DNA of 45,154 bases from NCBI GenBank assembly GCA_902566675.1, contig CACFJO010000004.1, forward strand, positions 1 to 45,154. The letters run 5' to 3'. The notes beneath the pieces are model-generated. The model saw nothing but the letters and a program-made list of their open reading frames with translations, searched no databases and was not told the DNA's origin. This document shows, in pieces, positions 10,770 to 20,464 of the stretch. Both the position numbers and the translations under genes were made by a program. Every line of letters begins with the position of its first letter. Positions within the stretch are counted from its first letter, which is position 1. Origin of the DNA: an uncultured Pelagibacteraceae bacterium. GTDB lineage: Bacteria; Pseudomonadota; Alphaproteobacteria; Pelagibacterales; Pelagibacteraceae.

Positions 10770-12081
10770 TAACTAATTCTTTTATTTTAATTGATTGTTC
10801 TTTGCCGCTGCTTAAATTTCTTAATGTTGGTTTACCTAATTTTATCTCATCTTCTCCATATAAAATAACAGCCGGAGATTTTATTTTATTCGCATATTCC
10901 ATTTGTTTTTTTAACTTACTTTCTCCAGGATAAATTTCTGCACTGATACCAGCTTTTCTTAATATTGTTTGTACGTTTATGTATTCTTTCATTGAATTTT
11001 TATCAAAAAAACAAATTACGACAGGTTTTGATTGTTTTACTTTGAATTCCTTTTTCTGCATTAATGCATAAACTAATCGATCTAATCCAATTGATATACC
11101 TGTGGCAGGAGCATCTAGGTTGCCAAAATTATTTACTAAATTATCGTATCTCCCTCCACCACCTATGGAACCAAATTGAATTACTTGTCCTTTGTTATTT
11201 TTTACATCAAACTTTAAATTAACTTCAAAAATTACCCCAGTATAATATTCTAAACCTCTTACAATTGATGGATCAAATTCAAAATTAGTGAAATTGTAAT
11301 CTTTAAAAATTTTTAATATTTCAACAAGATCCTCTGTTTCAGGTGACTTTTTCTTTAACGTTTTTTCTATTGCTTCAATATCCTCAGATTTTAAATTTGC
11401 GCCTTTTGTAAAATCTCCAGATTTGTCTTTTCGACCAGCACCTAACAATTCTTTTACTCCATCCCAACCAAGTCTATCAATTTTGTCTAGAGCCCTTAGA
11501 GCTGTAAGTTTTTGTTGATTTTCGTTTATTTTAATTTTTTCAAATAACTTCTCAGTTATTTTCCGAGATGAAATTTTTATAATGTATTCTGATTTAGTTA
11601 GTCCACAATTTTCAAGAATTTCTGAAATCATGACACATAACTCTGCATCTGCTTGCAAACTTTTTGTTCCAACAAAATCAGCATCAAATTGTAAAAATTC
11701 TCTAAATCTTCCAGGCCCTGGTTTTTCGTTTCTCCAAACAGTCCCGAGTTGATATCTTTTGAATGGTTTTGGAATTTCATAGAAATTTTTTGCTACATAC
11801 CTCGCTAATGGCGCGGTGAGATCGTATCGTAAGGATAACCATTTATTTTCATCTCTAAACGAGAAGACGCCTTCGTCTGGTCTTTCCTTATCTGGTAAAA
11901 ATTTTCCAATACTGTCTGAATACTCAAAACTTGGTGTTTCAAGATATTGAAAACCATATTTGATCATAACTTCTTTAATATTAGAAATTATAAAATCTCG
12001 TACGAGTAATTCTTTTTCTTTCCTATCCACAAACCCTAATGGAAGTTCTTTTGAAGGTTTGTTATTTTTTTCTTTTGTCAT
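10747..12081 (-). CDS. hisS: histidyl-tRNA synthetase (start set at MTKEKNNK, not the ORF-track start that runs through the tRNA)
   Basis: LRYDLTAPLARYVA, RGLEYYTGVIFEV, GGGGRYDNLV; ATG at 12079-12081 directly follows tRNA-His. Confidence 0.95.
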   Translation of the reverse strand: MTKEKNNKPSKELPLGFVDRKEKELLVRDFIISNIKEVMIKYGFQYLETPSFEYSDSIGKFLPDKERPDEGVFSFRDENKWLSLRYDLTAPLARYVAKNFYEIPKPFKRYQLGTVWRNEKPGPGRFREFLQFDADFVGTKSLQADAELCVMISEILENCGLTKSEYIIKISSRKITEKLFEKIKINENQQKLTALRALDKIDRLGWDGVKELLGAGRKDKSGDFTKGANLKSEDIEAIEKTLKKKSPETEDLVEILKIFKDYNFTNFEFDPSIVRGLEYYTGVIFEVNLKFDVKNNKGQVIQFGSIGGGGRYDNLVNNFGNLDAPATGISIGLDRLVYALMQKKEFKVKQSKPVVICFFDKNSMKEYINVQTILRKAGISAEIYPGESKLKKQMEYANKIKSPAVILYGEDEIKLGKPTLRNLSSGKEQSIKIKELVNEIKKII

Positions 12082-12085
12082 TGTT

Positions 12086-12162
12086 TGGTACAGCAGGGTG
12101 GATTCGAACCACCGACCCCTAGTTCCACAAACTAGTGCTCTAACCAACTGAGCTACTGCTGC
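12086..12162 (-). tRNA. tRNA-His (GTG anticodon), CCA encoded
   Basis: Cloverleaf by eye: GCAGCAG acceptor, GCTC/GAGC D stem, CTAGT-TTGTGGA-ACTAG anticodon arm, GGTGG-TTCGAAT-CCACC T arm, CTGCTGT-A-CCA. Confidence 0.95.
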
Positions 12163-12337
12163 ATCCTTGTTGTTTTTATCTTAATTTTTAATAAATTTAT
12201 ATATTTTTGATTATAAGCTAAGCAATAGCCTAGCGTGCATTCTGTGCGAATGTGATCTTATAGTTGAGGTGATTCTATAATTAACTAACATGGTAGCTTT
12301 TTAGAAAATAATTGTGTCTATTTCAAGATGAAATTAG

Positions 12338-12376
12338 CGGGACAATAAAAATAGTAATACTAAAGTTAATGTCCCG
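12338..12376. other. inverted repeat CGGGACA...TGTCCCG with A/T-rich loop
   Basis: Seven-base inverted repeat, 25-nt spacer, downstream of the cold-shock gene; no adjacent U-tract. Confidence 0.45.
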
Positions 12377-12402
12377 ATAATCAGTGATTTTGGAAATTTA
12401 GA

Positions 12403-12615
12403 TTAAGATGTTTTCTGCAGTTTTACTGCTGAAGGACCTTTTTCTGTGCTCTCCACTTCAAACGTTAACTCATCACCCTCGTTTAAATACTTTAAACCAG
12501 CTTCTCTAACAGCAGAAGAATGGACGAACACGTCTTTTTCTTTGTCTTCTCTTTCAATGAACCCATATCCCTTAGTGCCATTGAACCACTTTACTTTACC
12601 TTTTAGTGTACTCAT
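12403..12615 (-). CDS. cold-shock domain protein (start at [11 protein letters not shown])
   Basis: [35 protein letters not shown]1/RNP2 cold-shock motifs. Confidence 0.95.
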   Translation of the reverse strand: MSTLKGKVKWFNGTKGYGFIEREDKEKDVFVHSSAVREAGLKYLNEGDELTFEVESTEKGPSAVKLQKTS

Positions 12616-12747
12616 ATTTACTTGTTTCCTTATTATTATTAACTTCAACTAACCATAAGCTAGTCTTGAGTTCCTTAAATAGATTCGCAGTAAGAAAGTC
12701 AATAGTAGAATTATATTATTTGACGCAATTGTTTTTTTGCAACAATA

Positions 12748-13854
12748 TTAAGATAAAATCGCGATTAATACTGCAATAGAGACTGCTGCTAAACCTAAAA
12801 GAATATATTTATTTTTCACTAAATGAGATTTAATTTTATGAAAACTGGACTCTTTATAACTTAAACCTTGATCATTTAAGCTAGTTGACTTGCTGAAACC
12901 CTGATCTCTACCAATTTGAAGAAATTTTGCTTTTCTATGGTCATAAATTTCATCCTTAGTTAAATTTTCAAACGTTTTTAGGTTTTTTATTAGTGAATGT
13001 TTTATATCTGCAGAAATACTATCTGGATCTCGATGAGCGCCTCCTAAAGGTTCAGGAATAACTTCGTCAATAATTTTAAGTTTTAATAAATCCTTAGCTG
13101 TAAGTTTCATTGCCTCAGCGGCTTGTAAAGATTTACTAGGATCTCGCCAAAGTATTGACGCGCACCCTTCTGGTGAAATAACTGAATAAATTGAATTTTC
13201 TAGCATTATTACTTTGTTTGAAGAAGCTAAAGCTATTGCTCCACCAGAACCTCCTTCTCCGATTATTACAGAAATATTTGGAACTGTAAGAGACATACAG
13301 CACTCAATAGAATTAGCAATTGCGGAAGCTTGACCTCTTTGTTCCGCTCCTAAACCTGGATAAGCACCTGGTGTGTCAACAAAAGTTATTACAGGGATCT
13401 GAAATCTATCAGCAAGCTTCATCAGTCGTATGCATTTTCTATAACCCTCAGGTCTCATCATTCCAAAATTTCTCTCTATTCTGCTATTTAAGTCTTCTCC
13501 TTTTTCTTGGCCGATTATCAAAACTGATTTATTATTTAATAATCCAAATCCAGCGATTACAGATTTATCGTCACCGAAGTACCGATCGCCTGAAAGAAGA
13601 GTAAATTGAGAAAAAATTTTTTTTATATAAAAATTTGCTTTTGGCCTATCCTCGTGTCTCGCAACCTGAGTTCTTTGCCAACTATTAAGATTTGAGTAAA
13701 TTTCTTCCAATTTTTGATTTATTTCTTGCTGAGTATTTTTAATTTTGCTCGTATCGACTTCTGATATGCCTTCGGAGCCAAAAGGGCTTTTTAAACCGTC
13801 TACTTCTTGCTCTAATGCTTTAATCTCTTTTTCAAAATCTAAATAATTTTTCAT
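12748..13854 (-). CDS. accA: acetyl-CoA carboxylase carboxyltransferase subunit alpha with C-terminal hydrophobic tail
   Basis: RPKANFYIKKIF, GGSGGAIALASSNKVIMLENSIYSVISPEGCASILWRD; extra C-terminus ends YILLGLAAVSIAVLIAILS. Confidence 0.95.
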   Translation of the reverse strand: MKNYLDFEKEIKALEQEVDGLKSPFGSEGISEVDTSKIKNTQQEINQKLEEIYSNLNSWQRTQVARHEDRPKANFYIKKIFSQFTLLSGDRYFGDDKSVIAGFGLLNNKSVLIIGQEKGEDLNSRIERNFGMMRPEGYRKCIRLMKLADRFQIPVITFVDTPGAYPGLGAEQRGQASAIANSIECCMSLTVPNISVIIGEGGSGGAIALASSNKVIMLENSIYSVISPEGCASILWRDPSKSLQAAEAMKLTAKDLLKLKIIDEVIPEPLGGAHRDPDSISADIKHSLIKNLKTFENLTKDEIYDHRKAKFLQIGRDQGFSKSTSLNDQGLSYKESSFHKIKSHLVKNKYILLGLAAVSIAVLIAILS

Positions 13855-13916
13855 ATTATTTGGTACAATATTGATAGTATTATTATATTATAAAATAATG
13901 TAAAGGTCGTGACTTT

Positions 13917-16061
13917 ATGAATATAGTGGAAAAAAATGGATTAAAAATAAGTTCAACTCTTTTTGAATTTATTAATAAAGAGGCTATTCCTGAAACAAAC
14001 ATCGATATTGATGAATTTTGGGGTAAATTTTCTAGAGCAGTTCATGACCTTTCGCCAATAAATAAGGCATTAATTCAAAAAAGAGAAGAAATCCAAAAAA
14101 AGATAGATGATTGGCATAAATCAAAAAAAGGGAAAGATTTTGATAAAAGCGAGTACATAAATTTTTTAAAATCTATTGGATATCTAGCTCAGGAAAAAAA
14201 TGATTTTAATATAGAAACTTCTCAAGTTGATAAAGAGATATCATCTATTGCTGGTCCGCAGCTTGTTGTGCCTGTAGATAACGCTAGATATGCTTTAAAT
14301 GCTGCAAATGCTCGTTGGGGGAGTCTATACGATGCACTATACGGAACTGATGTAATAGAAGGTAAAATTGACAAAAATTGGGATCAAAATAGAGCTGTGC
14401 AAGTTATTAAATATGTAAGAAATTTTTTAGATGAAAATTTTCCATTAGAAAAAACTAGTTGGAAAAAAATTTCAAAAATTCAAATTGAGGATCATTCATT
14501 AGTTTTATTTTCTGAAACTAAAAAAGATTATCTTAAAAATAAAAGTCAGTTCATAGGTTTTAATGGTAATGAAGATAATCCTAATTCTATTTTAATTAAA
14601 AATAATAATCTACATATAGATATTATTATTGACTCGAAAACAAATGTTGGAAAAATAGATAATGCAAGTATCTCAGATGTTATAATGGAGTCAGCCTTAT
14701 CAACAATAGTTGATAACGAAGACTCTGTAGCAGCAGTTGATGCTGAGGATAAAGTAAAATGTTATCGTAATTGGCTAGGACTTATGAAGGGGGACTTAAC
14801 ATCTAAATTTGAAAAAAACGGAAAAAAAATTGTTAGGAAACTAAATCCGGATAGAACTTATACGTCTAAAGAGGGAGAAAAAATTGTTCTTCATGGAAGA
14901 GCATTGTTATTAAACAGAAATGTAGGTCATTTAATGACAAACCCATCTATTCTACTAAAAGACGGTTCAGAAATACCTGAAGGTATCATGGACGCATTTA
15001 TTTCTACACTTTGTGCTTTGCATGATTTTAAAAATAAAAAAAATTCAAGAACTAATTCTGTTTATATTGTCAAACCGAAAATGCATGGACCGGAAGAAGT
15101 TTCATTCACTAACACTCTATTCGAAAAAGTTGAGGAGACACTGGGAATTGAAAGGTATTCTATTAAAGTTGGAATTATGGATGAAGAAAGAAGAACAACA
15201 GTTAATTTAAAGGAATGCATTAGGCAGGTTAAAAATAGAATAGTTTTTATCAATACAGGTTTTTTAGATAGAACAGGAGATGAAATGCATACGTCTTTTG
15301 AGGCTGGTCCAATGATTTTTAAAGGTGATATGAAGAAATCGACTTGGTTAAATACCTACGAAAATTGGAATGTTGACATAGGTTTAAGTTGTGGTTTTTC
15401 AGGAAAAGCTCAAATTGGAAAAGGCATGTGGGCTATGCCTGATCAAATGGCAAATATGATGGAACAAAAAATTGGTCATCCTAAATCTGGAGCAAACTGC
15501 GCTTGGGTCCCTTCTCCAACGGCAGCAACTTTACATTCTTTACACTATCATAAAGTAAACGTTTTCAATGAACAGACTAAAATAAAAACAAGAGTAAAAG
15601 CCAAAGTGGAGAATATTTTAGAAATTCCTAAAGCAGATAGGCCTAATTGGTCTATGGAAGATATTAACCGTGAATTAGAAAATAATGCTCAAGGAATTTT
15701 GGGTTATGTCGTAAGATGGGTCGACCAAGGAGTTGGTTGTTCAAAAGTTCCTGATATCAATAACGTAGGGCTCATGGAAGATAGAGCAACTCTTAGGATT
15801 TCTTCTCAACACATAGCGAATTGGCTGCATCATCGGATTTGTAATAAAGAACAAGTGATGAAAATAATGAAAAAAATGGCAAAAACTGTAGATGATCAAA
15901 ATAAAGATGATCCAAAATACAAAAAAATGTCTGAAGACTTTGACAAATCAATAGCTTTTTCAGCTGCCTGCGATCTAGTTTTTAAAGGCAGAGTTCAGCC
16001 ATCGGGATATACCGAACCCTTGTTACATCAAAAAAGGTTAGAAAAGAAATCTATAAATTAA
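13917..16061 (+). CDS. glcB: malate synthase G
   Basis: [69 protein letters not shown]. Confidence 0.97.
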   Translation: MNIVEKNGLKISSTLFEFINKEAIPETNIDIDEFWGKFSRAVHDLSPINKALIQKREEIQKKIDDWHKSKKGKDFDKSEYINFLKSIGYLAQEKNDFNIETSQVDKEISSIAGPQLVVPVDNARYALNAANARWGSLYDALYGTDVIEGKIDKNWDQNRAVQVIKYVRNFLDENFPLEKTSWKKISKIQIEDHSLVLFSETKKDYLKNKSQFIGFNGNEDNPNSILIKNNNLHIDIIIDSKTNVGKIDNASISDVIMESALSTIVDNEDSVAAVDAEDKVKCYRNWLGLMKGDLTSKFEKNGKKIVRKLNPDRTYTSKEGEKIVLHGRALLLNRNVGHLMTNPSILLKDGSEIPEGIMDAFISTLCALHDFKNKKNSRTNSVYIVKPKMHGPEEVSFTNTLFEKVEETLGIERYSIKVGIMDEERRTTVNLKECIRQVKNRIVFINTGFLDRTGDEMHTSFEAGPMIFKGDMKKSTWLNTYENWNVDIGLSCGFSGKAQIGKGMWAMPDQMANMMEQKIGHPKSGANCAWVPSPTAATLHSLHYHKVNVFNEQTKIKTRVKAKVENILEIPKADRPNWSMEDINRELENNAQGILGYVVRWVDQGVGCSKVPDINNVGLMEDRATLRISSQHIANWLHHRICNKEQVMKIMKKMAKTVDDQNKDDPKYKKMSEDFDKSIAFSAACDLVFKGRVQPSGYTEPLLHQKRLEKKSIN

Positions 16062-16663
16062 TCAGTTACTGGTACTCGATTTTTAAAAGCTGAAAATAGA
16101 GTTCCATCATCAAGTTGTTCTATCTCACCTCCAACTGGAAGACCTTGAGCTAATTTTGTAATTTTAATTTTATCATTTTTTATTGTATCTTCGATATAGT
16201 GGGCGGTAGTCTGCCCCTCTACTGTAGCGCTCGTTGCAATAATCACTTCTTTTAAATTATTTTTTCTTATCCTTTTGACTAAAGAGTCTATAAGTAAGTT
16301 CTTATGTTCATAATTTTCATTCGAATTTAAAGTACCTCCTAAAATATGAAAATGGCCTTTGTAAATATTAGCGGAGTCAATAACCCACATATCAGCTAAA
16401 TTTTCAACTACACAAATTTTTTCATAATTATTATCTCTTGTACAAATACATGTCTTATCAATTAATTTTAAGTTTCCGCACTCTGGGCATCTGATTACTT
16501 TTTTGTAAACTTGAGCTAAAGATTTTGCTAATGGTTTTACCATATTTTCTTTATTATTAATCAGTTTTAAAATAATTCTCTTTGCTGACTTTGGACCTAG
16601 GCCAGGTAGTCTTGAAAATTGTTGAATTAGTTCTTTGATTTCTGGTATATCGTTATTCATCAA
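16058..16663 (-). CDS. recR: recombination mediator RecR
   Basis: [15 protein letters not shown], zinc finger CPECGNL...CTC, Toprim [10 protein letters not shown]. Confidence 0.95.
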   Translation of the reverse strand: MMNNDIPEIKELIQQFSRLPGLGPKSAKRIILKLINNKENMVKPLAKSLAQVYKKVIRCPECGNLKLIDKTCICTRDNNYEKICVVENLADMWVIDSANIYKGHFHILGGTLNSNENYEHKNLLIDSLVKRIRKNNLKEVIIATSATVEGQTTAHYIEDTIKNDKIKITKLAQGLPVGGEIEQLDDGTLFSAFKNRVPVTD

Positions 16664-16980
16664 AAAGGTAATTTAAAATCTGGTGGAAGATTTAAACCAC
16701 CAGTTACTTTGGACAATTCTTCTGCAGATTTTTTTTTAAGATTTTCTTTTGCATTGTTATAAGCGGCTATTATAAGATCATTAATTATTTCTTGGCTTTC
16801 TTTTTTTGCTGACTCAGAAATATCTATCGACTTTATCTCATAATCTCCGGTCAAGATTACTTTAACTAAGTTCCCTCCAGACATGCCTTCTACCTCAATT
16901 TTTTTAATTTGATTTTGAACTTCTTTCATTTTTTCCTGCATAGCTTTTGCTTTTGAAAGCATATCTGAAAAATCTGTCAT
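16660..16980 (-). CDS. YbaB/EbfC family nucleoid-associated protein
   Basis: KAKAMQEKMKEVQNQIKKIEVEGMSGGNLVKVILTGDYEI; ybaB-recR-dnaX arrangement. Confidence 0.93.
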   Translation of the reverse strand: MTDFSDMLSKAKAMQEKMKEVQNQIKKIEVEGMSGGNLVKVILTGDYEIKSIDISESAKKESQEIINDLIIAAYNNAKENLKKKSAEELSKVTGGLNLPPDFKLPF

Positions 16981-18645
16981 TTAATCCTCAATTTTTATAT
17001 CAATTAATTTAATATCTGGAAAAGCATCTGTAAGATCTTTAGTTAACTTGGTTTTTTTAAATTCTTCTATTTGATCAGCCTTGCTGTCTAAATTTTTTTC
17101 ATAAATACTCTTAGCACCAATATTTTTACTCAAAGAAATGATCCATCTATCACCCGTCCATTCAAGAAGCTTTTCGGTCAAATTTTTAATAAAGTTTTTG
17201 TTAAGTTTCTCATTAAAACCAATATTTATCTTTCCCTTGCTAAAGTTAACTAATTTTACATTTCTTTCCAAATCATATTTTAATTCAATTTCTCTCTCTT
17301 TGTTTGCTTTTAAAATTAAATCATCAAAACTTAAAATTTCAATTTTTTGTTTTTCATTTTTAACTTTTGGTTTAATTGGGCTTGATTTTATTTGATTAAT
17401 ATTTTTTAATTGGTTTTTTACTTGATTGGATGGGGTTTGCTCTGTAATTTTTTCATCAATTTTATTAATTGAGAGACCATCTTGTTGACTTAGAGAATTA
17501 CCGCTATCTATTTCCTTTTTTTTTTCATCCAAGTTTTTAAGGTGAATAAGTTGTATAATATACATCTCCAAAATTAGGTTTTCATTTCCTACCAATCTCA
17601 AATCATCAATTGTTTTAATTGTAAGCTGCCAAAAAAGTCCTATATCTTGCATTTCAATATTTTTAGAGTACTGATCGATCATTTGCCCTTCTGCCTCTGA
17701 AACTGTCATATCTTTCTCTATTGACCCTAAATTTATTCTTCTGCTAAATAGATAAAGGATCTCAAGCATATCATTAAGAAAGTTCCGGGCATCGACCCCG
17801 TTATCTAATAAATCTTTAAGACTAGAGAGAGCCTCTTTTTCTTTACCACTCAAGACATCTTTTAATAATAAAATAACTTTACTTTTATCAGCAAGGCCAA
17901 GCATTAATCTAACGTCTTTTACCTCAATTAATTTATTTTCCTCAAAAGATTGTGAGATTAAAGCTCTGTCCAATAATGAAACAGAGTCTCTCACAGACCC
18001 TTCTGAGGTCCTGGCAATAAGTTTTATAGCTTCATCTGAAATATTCCCTTTTTCTTTTGCTGCTATATTTTTCAAATGAATGCAAAGTTGGTCTACGCTG
18101 ACTCTTTTAAGATCAAATCTTTGGCATCTTGACAAGATAGTTACAGGTATTTTTCTTACTTCAGTAGTGGCTAAAATAAATTTTAAACTTGGTGGAGGTT
18201 CCTCTAAAGTTTTAAGCAATCCATTAAAAGCTTGTTTTGAAAGCATATGAACTTCGTCAATAATAAATATTTTATATTTAGCGCTAGTAGGACTATATTT
18301 TGAGTTTTCAATTAACTCTCTTACATCGTCAATACCAGTTTTAGAAGCTGCATCCATTTCTAAAATATCTATGTGATTAGAGTTAATAATTTGTTGACAG
18401 GTGTCACAGAAATTTTCTTCTGAACATTTGATTTTAGGATTGTCATTTTTTTCACAATTTAATGCTTTTGAAATTAATCTAGCTGTCGTAGTCTTTCCTA
18501 CACCCCTAATACCTGTTAAGAGATATGCATTAGGCGTTTTGCCAATCTTAATTGCGTTTATAATAGTCTTAGCCATTACCTCTTGGCCGATTAAGTCTTT
18601 AAATTCCTGTGGTCTATATTTTAGTGCTAAAATTTTATTTTTCAT
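16981..18645 (-). CDS. dnaX: DNA polymerase III subunit tau (and possibly gamma); start at MKNKILALKYRP
   Basis: LKYRPQEFKDLIGQE, GIRGVGKTTTARL, EVHMLSKQAFNGLLKTLEEPP; upstream listed Met codons lie in the SRP RNA. Confidence 0.95.
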   Translation of the reverse strand: MKNKILALKYRPQEFKDLIGQEVMAKTIINAIKIGKTPNAYLLTGIRGVGKTTTARLISKALNCEKNDNPKIKCSEENFCDTCQQIINSNHIDILEMDAASKTGIDDVRELIENSKYSPTSAKYKIFIIDEVHMLSKQAFNGLLKTLEEPPPSLKFILATTEVRKIPVTILSRCQRFDLKRVSVDQLCIHLKNIAAKEKGNISDEAIKLIARTSEGSVRDSVSLLDRALISQSFEENKLIEVKDVRLMLGLADKSKVILLLKDVLSGKEKEALSSLKDLLDNGVDARNFLNDMLEILYLFSRRINLGSIEKDMTVSEAEGQMIDQYSKNIEMQDIGLFWQLTIKTIDDLRLVGNENLILEMYIIQLIHLKNLDEKKKEIDSGNSLSQQDGLSINKIDEKITEQTPSNQVKNQLKNINQIKSSPIKPKVKNEKQKIEILSFDDLILKANKEREIELKYDLERNVKLVNFSKGKINIGFNEKLNKNFIKNLTEKLLEWTGDRWIISLSKNIGAKSIYEKNLDSKADQIEEFKKTKLTKDLTDAFPDIKLIDIKIED

Positions 18646-18649
18646 TTTT

Positions 18650-18745
18650 AAAGAGGCAGGCAACAACCTGAATAATTTTCACTGCGGCTGCTTCTTTTCA
18701 GACCTGACCGGGTTTATGAAACATCCACCTGATGCCAACCTCAAT
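18650..18745 (-). ncRNA. ffs: small bacterial signal recognition particle RNA (4.5S type)
   Basis: Minus strand: GAGGTTGGCATCAGGTGG...GGTCAGGTCTGAAAAGAAGCAGCCGCAGTGAA...GCCTGCCTC, with conserved SRP domain IV loop. Ends approximate. Confidence 0.92.
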
Positions 18746-18800
18746 ATGAGTATATCAACATCAATTTAAATACTACAAGAGTAGAATTAGTTTTTGTGGA

Positions 18801-19643
18801 CTATTTTTGCCTAAAAGGTGAAGCCTCATAAACTCCCAAAATATCTAAAGTTTGAGTATGAAAACCAAGTTCTTCTAGAGCCTTTTTTACTCCAGGTTGT
18901 TCAATATGGCCCTCAAGATCTAAATAGAAATTTGCTTGGTCAAAAGTATTCTTAACAGAAAAACTTTCTAGCTTAGTCAAATTAACTTGATTTGTCGCAA
19001 AACCTCCTAAACATTTGTAAAGTGCTGAAGGTTCACTTTTCACTCTAAATATACAACTTGTAATAAATTTTTTTTCTTTTTTAAATTCGGGTTGCTCTAT
19101 ATTTTTGCCCATAATTAAAAAACGTGTAACATTGCCTTTTTCATCTTCAATATTTTTTTCTAAAATTTTTAGATTATATATTCTTGCAGAAAGCGCAGAT
19201 GCGATCGCTGCTATTGATTTATCTTTTCCTTCAGCTAAATCTTTTGCTGATCCGGCAGTATCTGCTGAAATTATTGGTTTAAACTTTTTTTTAGTAATTA
19301 AATTTTGACATTGACCGATAGCTTGCGCGTGACTTCTTACAAATTTTATGTCGCTTAAGCTAGCTTCTTGTTTACACAGTAAATTATGTTCAACTGGTTG
19401 AAAATGCTCGCCATGGATTTGTAATTTATATTTTGGAAGCAAATAGTGAATATCAGCAACCCTGCCTGCAAGAGAATTTTCGATTGGTATAACTATTTTA
19501 CAGCCTGGGTCATTGTAAGCTTCTTTAAAAGTTTCCTCAAAAGAAGTGCAAGTTTTTATTACTGCATCTCTGAAAAGACTCTCAGCAGCTATATGTGAGT
19601 ATGCGCCAAGTTCTCCTTGTATAGCAATTTTTTTTTTACTCAT
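18801..19643 (-). CDS. pheA: prephenate dehydratase
   Basis: QGELGAYSHIAAE, IPIENSLAGRV, DTAGSAKDLAE, TRFLIMG, ACT domain with ESFS-like motif. Confidence 0.93.
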   Translation of the reverse strand: MSKKKIAIQGELGAYSHIAAESLFRDAVIKTCTSFEETFKEAYNDPGCKIVIPIENSLAGRVADIHYLLPKYKLQIHGEHFQPVEHNLLCKQEASLSDIKFVRSHAQAIGQCQNLITKKKFKPIISADTAGSAKDLAEGKDKSIAAIASALSARIYNLKILEKNIEDEKGNVTRFLIMGKNIEQPEFKKEKKFITSCIFRVKSEPSALYKCLGGFATNQVNLTKLESFSVKNTFDQANFYLDLEGHIEQPGVKKALEELGFHTQTLDILGVYEASPFRQK

Positions 19644-20373
19644 TTGTTTTCATTATATTTTTAATTTCTTTTAAATCTTTTTCTGTATCAACACTTAAAG
19701 GTGATGACTCAACATAACCTACATGTATAGCCATTCCATTTTCCATTGCCCTTAATTGTTCAAGTTTTCTTTCAAGTTCAAGTTTTGATCTTTTCAAGCC
19801 TACATAACTAGATAAAGCTTTATTAGTAAAGGCATAAATACCTATATGATGATAAGCCTTAAATTCTTTTATACGATCAATTCTAACAAAATCTAAAGCT
19901 TTAACAAACATTCCTGGTTTCAATTTTTCTTTAACCACGACCTTTACAACATTTTTATCATCTAGTTCTGAATTTGAGCTAATCTTACTTGCTAAAGTTC
20001 CTATTTCACATTCACCTTTTTTCATGTAGTCAATTAAATTATTTATTGTTTCTGGAATAATATTTGGCATATCACCTTGCAAATTAATGATGATGCTAGG
20101 ATTACTGTTTAAATTTTTTTTAAAAACCTCATAAATCCTGTCAGTTCCAGTCTCGTGATTGCTGGTTGTAAGGATTGCATTTCCTCCAATTTTTTTTACT
20201 GCATCGATTATTTTTTGGTCCGGAGTGGCTACATAAACTTCCTCAGCATTTGACTTTAAGGCTGCCTCATAAACATGAAGAATCATCTCTTTATTGTTTA
20301 TAAGTTTAAGGGGTTTGTTGGGTAGTCGCTTAGCATCCAATCTTGATGGTATTATTATTACAGTTTTATTCAT
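19636..20373 (-). CDS. kdsB: 3-deoxy-manno-octulosonate cytidylyltransferase (CMP-KDO synthetase)
   Basis: IIPSRLDAKRLPNKPLKLI, GTDRIYEV, INLQGDMPNI, HIGIYAF. Confidence 0.94.
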   Translation of the reverse strand: MNKTVIIIPSRLDAKRLPNKPLKLINNKEMILHVYEAALKSNAEEVYVATPDQKIIDAVKKIGGNAILTTSNHETGTDRIYEVFKKNLNSNPSIIINLQGDMPNIIPETINNLIDYMKKGECEIGTLASKISSNSELDDKNVVKVVVKEKLKPGMFVKALDFVRIDRIKEFKAYHHIGIYAFTNKALSSYVGLKRSKLELERKLEQLRAMENGMAIHVGYVESSPLSVDTEKDLKEIKNIMKTNE

Positions 20374-20378
20374 AATTA

Positions 20379-20395
20379 TGCGTCTTAGAGACGCA
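20379..20395. promoter_or_regulatory. perfect 7-bp hairpin TGCGTCT-TAG-AGACGCA ending 5 nt from the kdsB start codon
   Basis: Read directly; lies in the kdsB 5' leader and the divergent region with the cytochrome gene. Confidence 0.5.
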
Positions 20396-20464
20396 AAAAA
20401 ATTTGGTAATTTTAAGTTTTTTTTATATAACTCATGTTATACGTCTTAAGTATCTACCAAAATT

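Noticed and set aside
12082-12147. N-terminal extension of hisS in the ORF track (MVRALVCGTRGRWFESTLLYQT...)
   Set aside because: It is a translation of the tRNA-His gene; the true start is the ATG at 12079-12081.
11960-12151. 63-aa + strand ORF ending in YSRVDSNHRPLVPQTSALTN
   Set aside because: Known artefact from antisense translation of a tRNA gene and the start of hisS.
18401-18769. 122-aa + strand ORF across the dnaX start and SRP RNA
   Set aside because: Antisense to dnaX and to a well-supported non-coding RNA; no protein motif.
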